NCBI GenBank assembly: GCA_029959865.1
Contig: JASCPE010000005.1
Span: 114,753-178,752 of the forward strand
Direction: 5' to 3'
DNA length: 64,000 nucleotides
Source of the DNA: Microbacteriaceae bacterium PS02070
GTDB taxonomy: Bacteria; Actinomycetota; Actinomycetes; Actinomycetales; Microbacteriaceae
Shown here: one piece after another, positions 56,689 through 64,000 of the stretch
Layout of the letters: each line of letters begins with the position of its first letter
Position numbering within the stretch: position 1 is the first letter of the stretch
The notes under the pieces: model-generated
Databases searched by the model: none
What the model was told of the DNA's origin: nothing
Seen by the model: only the letters and a program-made list of their open reading frames with translations
Position numbers and translations under genes: made by a program

Positions 56689-57377
56689 TCATCCGATTGG
56701 TGTGAAGGACTCGGAGACGCGTGGCCGGGTGCGGCGGATTGAGGTGAGGCCAGAGACGACGGGCCCGCGCAGGAGCACGTGTCCAGTCGGGAGGGTCAAC
56801 CGCGTCCAACGGCCGGCGGTGGAGATCGCGGCCTCTCCTCCGGCGCTGAGGAACCCGAAGACGTAGGCGGCGAACGCGACGCCTTGCGGCAGCGACGAGA
56901 GGGCTGTGTCCGGGGTGCCCCAGACCATGCCCCGGATCTTGCGGACGACATCGTCGCCGGGTTTGTCGGGAAGTGCTTGGGCGACGGCCTCGATGCCGGC
57001 ACGGGCGCTACGCATCAGCGTCAGACTGGACACAACCGCAATGTGTCTCCACCCGTGTTGCGGGGTTCGACGCTGGTCCAGGTGGGTGCCAGCGAGGTCT
57101 CCGGCAGTTCGAGGGCCAGGGGGTCGACGGTCGCGGTCAGGGTTTCGACGGTGACGTCGCACTGCAGCTCGGCGTCGGAGCGGAGCGTGCGAAGGACGAG
57201 GATCGTAGGGGTGCGGTCGAGCGGACCACGGGGCGTTAGCGCAGCCGCACTCATGCACAGCAGCCCGGCCGCGGCCTGCAAGCGCACGCCGTGGGCGCCG
57301 GCCCACGCGGCCCGTTGAGCGAAGGTGAGCGCATCGCGGGCGGACGGCGCGTCGGCGAGGATCAGGCGCGCTGGCAT
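56689..57377 (-). pseudogene. Conserved actinobacterial protein, frameshifted
   Basis: From ATG 57377 the frame gives PARLILADAPSARDALTFAQ and runs to SVEPRNTG. A one-base deletion near 57054-57058 then moves the natural continuation (WRHIAVVSSLTLMRSARAGI, then DVVRKIRGMVWG) into another frame that ends at 56689. Joined, the product would be about 230 residues. Actinobacterial homologues I recall have this order in one frame. The uncorrected first frame stops at 57021. It may be a real mutation or a sequencing error. Function unknown. Confidence 0.7.
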
Positions 57378-57429
57378 CGTGAGGGTTTGTGCCCGCCGTG
57401 TCCTGGAACGCGGCCGTCGGGGTCCGAGA

Positions 57430-57735
57430 TCAGGAGCGCACGAGCCGGTTGATGGCGTCCGTGGCTTCCTGGATCTTCTCGACGGCCGCCTCGTCGCTGA
57501 GCTTCGCTGCATCGAGCACGCAGTGCTTGAGATGATCGTCGAGTAGACCGGTCGCGACCCCCTGGAGGGCGCGGGTCAGGGCGGATACCTGGGTGAGGAT
57601 GTCGATGCAGTATTTCTCCTCATCGATCATCTTCGCGATCCCGCGGGCCTGACCCTCGATGCGCTTCATGCGGCCGAGGTAGCGCTCCTTGTCGCTGATG
57701 TATCCGTGCTGATGAGGATCAGTGTCGACAGACAT
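57430..57735 (-). CDS. csoR: CsoR-family copper-sensing repressor, copy 1
   Basis: A 101-residue all-helical repressor. The Cu(I) ligands fit the C-H-C pattern: Cys43 in KYCIDILTQ, His68 and Cys72 in DDHLKHCVLD. Copper binding releases DNA. ATG 57735 is preferred (AAGGAC 8-13 bases upstream); ATG 57741 would add two residues. It lies 10 bp after the CopB ATPase gene on the same strand. Its probable targets are the four TACCC/GGGTA palindromes in this island. Confidence 0.93.
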   Translation of the reverse strand: MSVDTDPHQHGYISDKERYLGRMKRIEGQARGIAKMIDEEKYCIDILTQVSALTRALQGVATGLLDDHLKHCVLDAAKLSDEAAVEKIQEATDAINRLVRS

Positions 57736-57745
57736 GGGCATGTCC

Positions 57746-59983
57746 TTACTTCTGGCGTTCCAGGACGGAACGCGTGCTGGCTTCGGGTGTGAGGTCGATG
57801 CGCCGCAGGAGTTGGGCGTTGAGCGCAACCACCACGGTGGAGGCCGACATCAGGATCGCGCCGATCGACATTGGCAGGACGAATCCCACCGGTGCCAGGA
57901 TACCGGCCGCAAGCGGCACGGAGATGAGGTTGTAGCCGGCTGCCCACCACAGGTTCTGCTTCATCTTGCCGTATGCGCGTCGTGAGAGCTGGATGATCGA
58001 GAGCACCGACCGGGGGTCGGAGCTGGCGAGGATGACCCCGGCCGAGGCGATGGCGACGTCGGTGCCGGCGCCGATCGCGATGCCGACGTCGGCCTGGGCC
58101 AGTGCCGGGGCGTCGTTGACGCCGTCGCCGACCATGGCGACCTTCTTGCCCTCGTGCTGCAATTGGGCGACCTTGGCGGACTTGTCCTCGGGGCGGACGC
58201 CGGCGAAGACGCGGTCGATGCCGAGCTCCTTGCCGACCTCGTTCGCCACTGCCTCGGCGTCGCCGGTGATCATGACGACCTCGACGCTCAGGGCGTGGAG
58301 GGCGTCGACGGCGTCGCGGGATTCGGGGCGGACCTCGTCGGCGAGCTTGAGGCCGCCGACCACCTGGCCGTCGCGGAGGACGTGCAGGATGATCGCGCCC
58401 TCAGAGCGCCATTCCTCGGCTGTGCCGACCTCGTCCTGGCCGGTCTCCTCAAGCAGCCGGGGGCCGCCGACGCGGACCTCCTGGCCGGCGACGGTCGCGG
58501 TGACTCCGACGGCGGGCGAGGATGAGAAGCCGCTGGCCTGCTGAAGGGCGAGTCCCTTGTCCTTGGTGGCGGTGACGATGGCCTTGGCGAGCGGGTGCTC
58601 GCTGTCGGCCTCGGCCGAGGCCGCGAGGGCGAGGACCTGGTCGGCGTCGAGGTCGCCGGTCGGTTCGACGCCGGTGACGGTGGGCTCGCCCTTGGTCAGT
58701 GTGCCGGTCTTGTCGAAGAGCACTGCGTCGACCTGCCGCATGGACTCCAGGGCGAGGCGGTCCTTGACCAGCACGCCGCCGCGGGCGGCGCGCTCGGTGG
58801 CGATGGAGACCACGAGCGGGATCGCCAGGCCGAGGGCGTGGGGGCAGGCGATGACGAGCACGGTGATGGTACGGACCACGGCCTCGTCGGGCATGCCGAT
58901 GAGCGTCCAGACGACTGCGGTGACCAGCGCCGCGCCGAGGGCGAACCAGAACAGCCAGGCCGCGGCCTTGTCGGCGATCCGCTGGGCGCGGGAGGAGGAG
59001 TTCTGGGCCTCGGTGACGAGCCGGTTGATGCCGGCCAGGGCGGTGTCGTCGCCGGTGGCGGTGATTTTCACCCGCAGGCCGGAGTCCGTGGCGACGGTGC
59101 CGGCAGTGACTGTCTCGCCCTCGCCCCGAGAGACCGGGCGGGACTCGCCGGTGATCATGGACTCGTCCATGTCGGCGCGGCCGTCGACGATGGTGCCGTC
59201 GGCCGGGACGCTGCCGCCGGGACGCACGATCACGACGTCGCCCACGTCGAGGTCGGCTGGGGCCACCTTAACGACGTTCTCGCCCTCAACGCGCTCGGCC
59301 TCGTCGGGCAGCAGTTCCGCCAACGAGTCGAGCGCCGAGGTGGTCTGGGCCAGGGAGCGCATCTCGATCCAGTGGCCCAGCAGCATGATCACGATCAGCA
59401 GCGCCAGCTCCCACCAGAACTCCAGCTCGTGATGGACGAGCCCGAGGGTCGCGGCCCAGGAGGCGAAGAAGGCCACCGTGATCGCCAGAGCGATGAGCAG
59501 CATCATCCCGGGCTTGCGGGACTTCAACTCGCTGACTGCGCCGGTGAGGAAGGGCCTGCCGCCCCAGACGTACATGACGGTGCCCAGTACCGCGGCGACC
59601 CAGCCCGCCCAGCCGGGGACCTCGTAGCCCAGCAGCATGGCGAACATCGGCGAGAGGGTGACCGCGGGGATGGCGATGACGAGGTTGATCCAAAACAGCC
59701 GGCGGAACTGGCCAACGTGGTCCCCGTGCCCGCCATGGCCGCTGTGATCTCCGTGGCCACCGTGCTGGGCGTGCTCACCGTGGCCGCCGTGCTCGTCGAG
59801 GCCCGTGTGGTCTGAGTGCTGCCCGTGGTCCATGGCGTGGCCCTGGTGCCCGGTGTGCTGACCCTCGTGCGTGCCGTGCGCCTCCGCCGAGGCGTGCGCG
59901 GACACAGACCCGTGGTGATGCTCGCCGTGAGCGGGTGCATCGGTTCCGTGACCGTGGTGCTGGTGTGAGTTCGGGTCCGTCAT
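57746..59983 (-). CDS. copB: CopB-type heavy-metal P-type ATPase
   Basis: A 745-residue P1B exporter. Residues 1-90 are a His/Gly/Asp-rich metal-binding tail, then eight helices. The transport motif is ACPHALG, the CPH form that marks the CopB (P1B-3) branch rather than CPC CopA. The phosphorylated Asp is in FDKTGTLTKGEP, the actuator TGES in MITGESRPVS, and the hinge GDGVNDAPAL. It probably exports copper, with silver possible. It stands between the DUF1541 lipoprotein and csoR in one operon. Confidence 0.95.
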   Translation of the reverse strand: MTDPNSHQHHGHGTDAPAHGEHHHGSVSAHASAEAHGTHEGQHTGHQGHAMDHGQHSDHTGLDEHGGHGEHAQHGGHGDHSGHGGHGDHVGQFRRLFWINLVIAIPAVTLSPMFAMLLGYEVPGWAGWVAAVLGTVMYVWGGRPFLTGAVSELKSRKPGMMLLIALAITVAFFASWAATLGLVHHELEFWWELALLIVIMLLGHWIEMRSLAQTTSALDSLAELLPDEAERVEGENVVKVAPADLDVGDVVIVRPGGSVPADGTIVDGRADMDESMITGESRPVSRGEGETVTAGTVATDSGLRVKITATGDDTALAGINRLVTEAQNSSSRAQRIADKAAAWLFWFALGAALVTAVVWTLIGMPDEAVVRTITVLVIACPHALGLAIPLVVSIATERAARGGVLVKDRLALESMRQVDAVLFDKTGTLTKGEPTVTGVEPTGDLDADQVLALAASAEADSEHPLAKAIVTATKDKGLALQQASGFSSSPAVGVTATVAGQEVRVGGPRLLEETGQDEVGTAEEWRSEGAIILHVLRDGQVVGGLKLADEVRPESRDAVDALHALSVEVVMITGDAEAVANEVGKELGIDRVFAGVRPEDKSAKVAQLQHEGKKVAMVGDGVNDAPALAQADVGIAIGAGTDVAIASAGVILASSDPRSVLSIIQLSRRAYGKMKQNLWWAAGYNLISVPLAAGILAPVGFVLPMSIGAILMSASTVVVALNAQLLRRIDLTPEASTRSVLERQK

Positions 59984-60053
59984 CGTTCCTCTCCTCCGTC
60001 ATCGAGCCATGCCGATTGCCGCTCACCCGGTCGCCGGGCAAGCGAACGTCGGC

Positions 60054-60665
60054 TCAGGACGCTGGTTGGATCTCGCTCTCGACGACCCACTTGTGGTTCG
60101 TCATCTTCATGCCGTCCGTCTCGTAGTCGACCATGTAGACCGTCTCATCGGTGGACGAAGCGATGGTGGCCGTCGCACCCTCCATGCCCTCCATGTGCTC
60201 GGCGAGCAGCGTCACCTCTGTGCCATCGGCCAGGCGCTCGTCGCCGGCATCCTCGATTTCTTCCTGCACGACCCACTTGTGGTCCGTGACGGGGGCGCCG
60301 CCACCTGCGGGCGTGTAGTTCACGGAGTACGTGTACGTGTCGAATGCGCCGGAGATCGTCGCCGTCGCACCGTCCATGCCTTCCATGTGGTCGGCCGTGA
60401 GCTGTACCTCTGTGCCGACCGGGTAGGCGGGGTCGCTGGCTTCGGCGATACCCTCGGGTGCCGGTCCGCCGTCCATCGGGTGCTCCATCGAGTGATCCAT
60501 CTCCTCATCACCGCTTTCTGCGTTGTCGCCGCCGTGGCCCTGATGCTCCTCAGTAGCCGAAGGGTCGGCCTGCTGGTCTTCGTCTGCTCCGCTGCCGCAA
60601 CCGGCGAGCACGAGTGTCACTCCGAGCGCTCCTGCTGCCAGCCCTGCTCGCAGTCTCCTCTGCAT
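60054..60665 (-). CDS. DUF1541 (YdhK-like) lipoprotein
   Basis: A 203-residue lipoprotein (lipobox VLAGC) with a His/Met/Asp/Glu-rich linker (HQGHGGDNAESGDEEMDHSM region) and two DUF1541 repeats, each with LxAEHMEGMxGATATI-type sequence (TADHMEGMDGATATIS and LAEHMEGMEGATATIA) and a closing DHKWVV or NHKWVV. Met/His content suggests extracytoplasmic copper binding. ATG 60665 follows AAAGGAGCTGAC. It leads the copB-csoR operon behind a CsoR operator. Confidence 0.88.
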   Translation of the reverse strand: MQRRLRAGLAAGALGVTLVLAGCGSGADEDQQADPSATEEHQGHGGDNAESGDEEMDHSMEHPMDGGPAPEGIAEASDPAYPVGTEVQLTADHMEGMDGATATISGAFDTYTYSVNYTPAGGGAPVTDHKWVVQEEIEDAGDERLADGTEVTLLAEHMEGMEGATATIASSTDETVYMVDYETDGMKMTNHKWVVESEIQPAS

Positions 60666-60696
60666 GTCAGCTCCTTTCATCAACATGCCTACCTTA

Positions 60697-60711
60697 TACC
60701 CCCAGGGGGTA
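60697..60711. promoter_or_regulatory. CsoR operator upstream of DUF1541-copB-csoR operon
   Basis: TACCCCC-A-GGGGGTA is a perfect 15-bp palindrome inside ttataccccc...actagt, very close to known CsoR sites. It lies 31 bp upstream of the DUF1541 start and should autoregulate the operon. Confidence 0.85.
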
Positions 60712-60762
60712 CTAGTCAAGGATCGCGCGTTGTACCGGTGTGGATAGATCGAATTGTCCTTC

Positions 60763-61092
60763 TCAGAGGGACTGCTCATGTTGGATGGGCAATGCGGCGA
60801 TGAGGGGATGGTCGAAGCCCGCCGGTCCGATCTTCGCGGCTCCACCGGGAGAACCCAATTCGTCGAAGAACTCGACGTTGGCCTTGTAGTAATCAGACCA
60901 TTCGTCGGGCAGGTCGTCTTCGTAGTAGATGGCCTCGACGGGACAGACCGGTTCGCAGGCTCCGCAGTCAACGCATTCGTCGGGATGGATGTAGAGCGAG
61001 CGTTCGCCCTCGTAGATGCAGTCGACAGGACATTCGTCGATGCAGGCGCGGTCCTTGACGTCCACGCAGGGAAGCGCGATCACATAGGTCAT
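60763..61092 (-). CDS. fdxA: Ferredoxin (7Fe/8Fe type)
   Basis: A 109-residue ferredoxin. The cluster motifs are CIDECPVDC in the N-terminal half and [11 protein letters not shown] in the second, plus an early Cys in LPCVDV, matching FdxA-type 7Fe or 8Fe proteins of actinobacteria. ATG 61092 overlaps the MFS gene stop by 4 bp. It can deliver electrons from the flavin reductase of the same operon. Confidence 0.92.
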   Translation of the reverse strand: MTYVIALPCVDVKDRACIDECPVDCIYEGERSLYIHPDECVDCGACEPVCPVEAIYYEDDLPDEWSDYYKANVEFFDELGSPGGAAKIGPAGFDHPLIAALPIQHEQSL

Positions 61093-62366
61093 GGCTGCTC
61101 TTCTCGGTCGGGTGCGGATCGGCGGTGAGAGTCAGTGGGAGGCTCGGGGAGGTCGTCAGTCTCTGCCGGGCCTGCGACCGCCTGCGGGATGCGCAGGCGC
61201 AGGACGGTGGCTGCAAGGCTGAGGGCGATGATGATCGCACCGAGGATTGTCATGGTTCCTGACAGGGTGAGCACCGGCACGAGCAACCCGGCGACAATGG
61301 TGGGCACACCGAATGCGAGGTAGGCGACCGTGTAGATCACAGCCATCACGGCGGCGCGTTCCGACGATGCCGTGTGGGGCATGAGTGTGCGCAGCACCCC
61401 GAGGAACGCTGTGCCGAACCCGGAACCGACGATCGCGACCGACGCGACGTAGGCCGGGTAGGAACCGAGTGCGAGGGTGCCGATGCTCACTGCGGTGCCG
61501 AATGCCAGGGCGCTGGTCGCATACAGGCTGATGGTGCGGGCGGAACGCCGCTGCAGGACGGACGAGGCGGTGACTCCGGAGATCGCCAGTGCGAAGATGA
61601 CGATGCCCGCGTGGGTGTGCGTGGAGCCCCCGAGCTCACTGCCGACGAGGCCGGCTCCGAGCGCGAGGAAGAGTCCGTTGGTCGCCCACCCAGCGATGAT
61701 CGCGGGCACACCGGCGGTGAACATGCGGCGCAGGTGCGGTGGCACGGTGAACCGCGGGCGGAGGTCGCCACGTCGTAACCGGGTCTTGGGGACCAATTCC
61801 GGTGTGATCCACACCGTCGCTGCCACGATGAGGAAGGCGAGCACGAGCAGGCCGAAGACCGCAGCTGTCGGTTCGGGGGTGAGATCGAGGAGAAGCGCAG
61901 CACCGAGTGCCCCGGTCCCGAGACCGATCATCGGCCCGATCGTGTTCCACAGGGCTGCGATGTTCGGATGCGACGGCGGCTCGAAGTCGATCATCATCGC
62001 CGACAGGGCCGGGATGAGCAGACCCGCTGCGAGCCCTTGCAGAGCGCGTGCGACCAGGAGTGTCGCGAGGCCGCCGGCGAACCAGAACATGGCCAGGCTC
62101 AGTGCCAGCGCCAGGGAACCGGCGGTTACGACCGGACGTCTGCCGATGTAATCGGAGAGCGGTCCGAGGTAGAGCAGCGCGGCCAGGAGGGTGAAGGCGT
62201 AGACCGCGAATACGAATGTGGTGGCGACGGGAACGAGCTCGAGCCGTTCGGCGATCTGGGGGTAGAACAACGACGGCGCGCTGGCAGCCGCCATCATGAG
62301 AATGGTCGCTGCCAGCGAGAGCAGGAAGCCCCGCCGTGGGATCTGCCTGGTACAGTCTCCCGCCAT
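61089..62366 (-). CDS. MFS transporter
   Basis: A 425-residue major facilitator protein with 12 helices. The motif A-like loop [14 protein letters not shown] lies between helices 2 and 3. The first half carries the usual antiporter-like pattern ([17 protein letters not shown]). ATG 62366 lies 3 bp after the oxidoreductase stop. Export of a drug or metal conjugate is possible, but the substrate cannot be read from sequence. Confidence 0.9.
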   Translation of the reverse strand: MAGDCTRQIPRRGFLLSLAATILMMAAASAPSLFYPQIAERLELVPVATTFVFAVYAFTLLAALLYLGPLSDYIGRRPVVTAGSLALALSLAMFWFAGGLATLLVARALQGLAAGLLIPALSAMMIDFEPPSHPNIAALWNTIGPMIGLGTGALGAALLLDLTPEPTAAVFGLLVLAFLIVAATVWITPELVPKTRLRRGDLRPRFTVPPHLRRMFTAGVPAIIAGWATNGLFLALGAGLVGSELGGSTHTHAGIVIFALAISGVTASSVLQRRSARTISLYATSALAFGTAVSIGTLALGSYPAYVASVAIVGSGFGTAFLGVLRTLMPHTASSERAAVMAVIYTVAYLAFGVPTIVAGLLVPVLTLSGTMTILGAIIIALSLAATVLRLRIPQAVAGPAETDDLPEPPTDSHRRSAPDREEQP

Positions 62367-62369
62367 CGC

Positions 62370-63512
62370 CTAGGCCTGCACGCCGTGGAGCTGCTGTCCC
62401 CACTGGTAGACGGTGCCGACCGCGTCGATGCCGGTGACGCCGACGACCATACCGTCGGTCTCGTGGCGGACGATGAACTCCTCGCCGGCTTCCAGGTAGG
62501 TGTTTGTGCCGGCCGTGTACCCGACTCCGGAGATCATCTGACCGTAGACCATCGCCATGTAGGGGCTGCGTGGCAGGTAGGTGCTCGGATCGTCGCTGAT
62601 GCCGAGGTCGTGCAATGCGGCCTGTGCGGCGTGCGCACCCTGCGCGGCGGCGTCTTCCCAATGGTCGATGCGCCAGGCGCCCAGTGCTTCGTCGTGATGC
62701 GTGGCCACACCTCCAGCGGCGTAGACGTGGTCTGCTGCGGCGCGGAGGTGATCGTCGACGTCGATGCCGTTCGTCCACGGTGACGGGGCTGCGGGCGTCG
62801 TGCCGAGCGCAACGAGGAGGAAGTCGGCCACAATAGGATCGCCGTCGTCGAGGGTGATGGCGACACCGGATTCTGTTTCGTCGACATGCTGGAGAGTGCG
62901 ACCGAATCGAGTCTGCACCTTGGCGGCATGGTCGGCGGCGAGGCGTTCAGCCACGGGCGCCCCAAACGCTCCGATGCCGGGAACGGAACTGCGAGAGACC
63001 AGCGTGACCATGTGTCCGTCGGCTTGCAGCGACGAGGCGGTCTCGGCTGCGATGATTCCGCCGCCGTAGATCGCCACGCGCGCCGGCCGTCCCAGGCCGG
63101 TCAGCAACTTTCGGATGCCGAGGGCATCCTCCACGGAGTGAAGAGCGGTGACCCTCCCTTGTCCGGCGTCGTCGCCGAACACGTCAGCGGGCAGGGAACG
63201 GGGCATGCTCCCGGTCGCGACGATGAGCGCGTCGTAGGAGACCTGTGCGCCGGAGGTCAGCCGGACCTGCTTCGCCGAGGTGTCGACTTCGAGCACGGTG
63301 TCGGCGATGACCTCGATCTGAGGCAGCGGGAGCTTGATCATCTCCGGCGGTGTCGGACCGAACGCGATTCCCTTGATGAGCATCCGCGTATAGGGCGTCT
63401 CCCCGGTGCGGGTCACCAGCGTCACCCGGACATCGTCGCGTGAGGCGAGAGTGCGGGTGGCTGCGGCCCCGGCTGCTCCCGAGCCGAGGATGAGGACGTG
63501 CTGGGTGGTCAT
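62370..63512 (-). CDS. FAD-dependent pyridine nucleotide oxidoreductase
   Basis: A 380-residue two-dinucleotide-fold flavoprotein. The FAD motif is LILGSGAAGAAATRTLA, the NAD motif VAIYGGGIIAAETASSL, and the second FAD segment DHVYAAGGVATHHDE. It resembles ferredoxin/rubredoxin reductases; no active-site CxxxxC is present, so it is not a disulfide reductase. The substrate may be the ferredoxin at the operon end. ATG 63512 with AGGAG upstream is preferred to a longer Arg-rich frame. It follows a CsoR gene by 47 bp. Confidence 0.88.
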   Translation of the reverse strand: MTTQHVLILGSGAAGAAATRTLASRDDVRVTLVTRTGETPYTRMLIKGIAFGPTPPEMIKLPLPQIEVIADTVLEVDTSAKQVRLTSGAQVSYDALIVATGSMPRSLPADVFGDDAGQGRVTALHSVEDALGIRKLLTGLGRPARVAIYGGGIIAAETASSLQADGHMVTLVSRSSVPGIGAFGAPVAERLAADHAAKVQTRFGRTLQHVDETESGVAITLDDGDPIVADFLLVALGTTPAAPSPWTNGIDVDDHLRAAADHVYAAGGVATHHDEALGAWRIDHWEDAAAQGAHAAQAALHDLGISDDPSTYLPRSPYMAMVYGQMISGVGYTAGTNTYLEAGEEFIVRHETDGMVVGVTGIDAVGTVYQWGQQLHGVQA

Positions 63513-63559
63513 AGAGGAACTCCTGGACTGCTGGTCGTGGTCGAACTGGTGCGTCGGCG

Positions 63560-63913
63560 TCAGGAGCGAACGAGGCGGGCGATGGCCTCGGATGCCTCGC
63601 CGAGCCTCTGCTCGCTGACTGGTCCGCCGGCGACTGCGGCGTCGAGGACGCAATGCTTGAGGTGATCGTCGAGCAGGCCGAGGGCGACGTTCTCGAGTGC
63701 CCTGGTGGCTGCGGAGATCTGGGTGAGGATGTCTATGCAGTAGCGGTCCTCGTCGACCATCCGATCAATGCCGCGGATCTGGCCTTCGAGGCGTCGCAGG
63801 CGATTGCGGTACTTCGTCTTGTCGCTGATGTATCCGTGGTCGGACGCGTCGCCGTCGCCTCCTGCGGGGTAGGTGTCGAGGTGGGTTTCGGTGGTGGGGG
63901 TCGTAGTGGTCAT
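63560..63913 (-). CDS. CsoR-family repressor, copy 2
   Basis: A 117-residue paralogue of the copy at 57430-57735, with 16 extra residues at the N-terminus. Cys59, His84 and Cys88 keep the C-H-C pattern. It heads the oxidoreductase-MFS-ferredoxin operon. No TACCC/GGGTA site is visible upstream because the window ends in homopolymer sequence. It may answer a different inducer. GGAGCG precedes ATG 63913. Confidence 0.9.
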   Translation of the reverse strand: MTTTTPTTETHLDTYPAGGDGDASDHGYISDKTKYRNRLRRLEGQIRGIDRMVDEDRYCIDILTQISAATRALENVALGLLDDHLKHCVLDAAVAGGPVSEQRLGEASEAIARLVRS

Positions 63914-63936
63914 GTCGGTTCGCTCCGATCAGGTGG

Positions 63937-64000
63937 CGGGGGGGGGGCCCCCGGCCCCGGCCCCCCCCCCCCCCCGGGGGTTAAGGCCCAGGGAGTATAT
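63937..64000. other. G/C homopolymer end, probable assembly artefact
   Basis: Runs of about 10 G and then more than 15 C, with ccccc/ggggg blocks, end the window and are unlike any preceding sequence. This looks like an unresolved contig end, not a biological repeat. Anything upstream of the last csoR copy is therefore unreliable. Confidence 0.7.

Noticed and set aside
63937..64000. Biological poly-G/poly-C tract
   Set aside because: Position at the very end and perfect homopolymer blocks fit an assembly or read-end artefact better.

Overview
The window is high-GC actinobacterial DNA, most likely Microbacteriaceae (Microbacterium-like). The supporting signs are the GC-rich codon use, many GTG starts, start/stop overlaps of 1-4 bp, a DUF2510 protein, a compact Tad/Flp pilus cluster with an Rv3654c-type TadE-like protein, a furA-katA operon and a topA-tmk-holB block. 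The call rests on gene content read by eye; no database search was possible.

1-37.8 kb is ordinary chromosome. In order it holds a pyrimidine-dimer glycosylase, thymidine kinase, two copies of an 83-bp palindromic repeat, a FadR-type regulator with an alpha-hydroxy-acid dehydrogenase, a MerR regulator, a HAD phosphatase, an exact 135-bp tandem repeat running into tRNA-Pro, a PASTA penicillin-binding protein, RidA, acetyl-CoA synthetase, a structured intergenic stretch that may encode a small RNA, and the Tad locus. A minus-strand locus follows at 15.3-22.3 kb: AP-superfamily hydrolase, ABC importer, UTRA regulator and a class-III PLP enzyme of the phospho-lyase type. I read it as uptake and breakdown of a phosphorylated amine or aminophosphonate. 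Then come topA-tmk-holB with a lipoprotein peptidase, tRNA-Thr, an MMPL transporter, pncA, a PQQ-type dehydrogenase, a MarR/SDR divergent pair and furA-katA.

37.8-53 kb is accessory DNA and a decayed mobile element. It has orphan recombinase helix-turn-helix pieces, a frameshifted tyrosine-integrase remnant, a two-gene low-GC module (ParB/Srx-domain protein plus D12-class adenine methylase), a DprA-like gene, an intact IS3-type element that split a small resolvase-like gene (3-bp target duplication visible), a MobF relaxase with an oriT-like inverted repeat upstream, and a C5-cytosine methyltransferase whose coding sequence carries a second gene in another frame with its own Shine-Dalgarno.

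53-64 kb is a metal (mainly copper) resistance island: thioredoxin, a CueP-like lipoprotein, a CDF exporter with its ArsR repressor, an ArsR/AhpD pair, a CopB-type ATPase with a DUF1541 lipoprotein and CsoR, and a second CsoR heading an operon of flavin oxidoreductase, MFS transporter and ferredoxin. Four 15-bp TACCC...GGGTA palindromes tie several of these units into one predicted CsoR regulon that includes thioredoxin. The last 60 bases are G/C homopolymers and look like a contig-end artefact.
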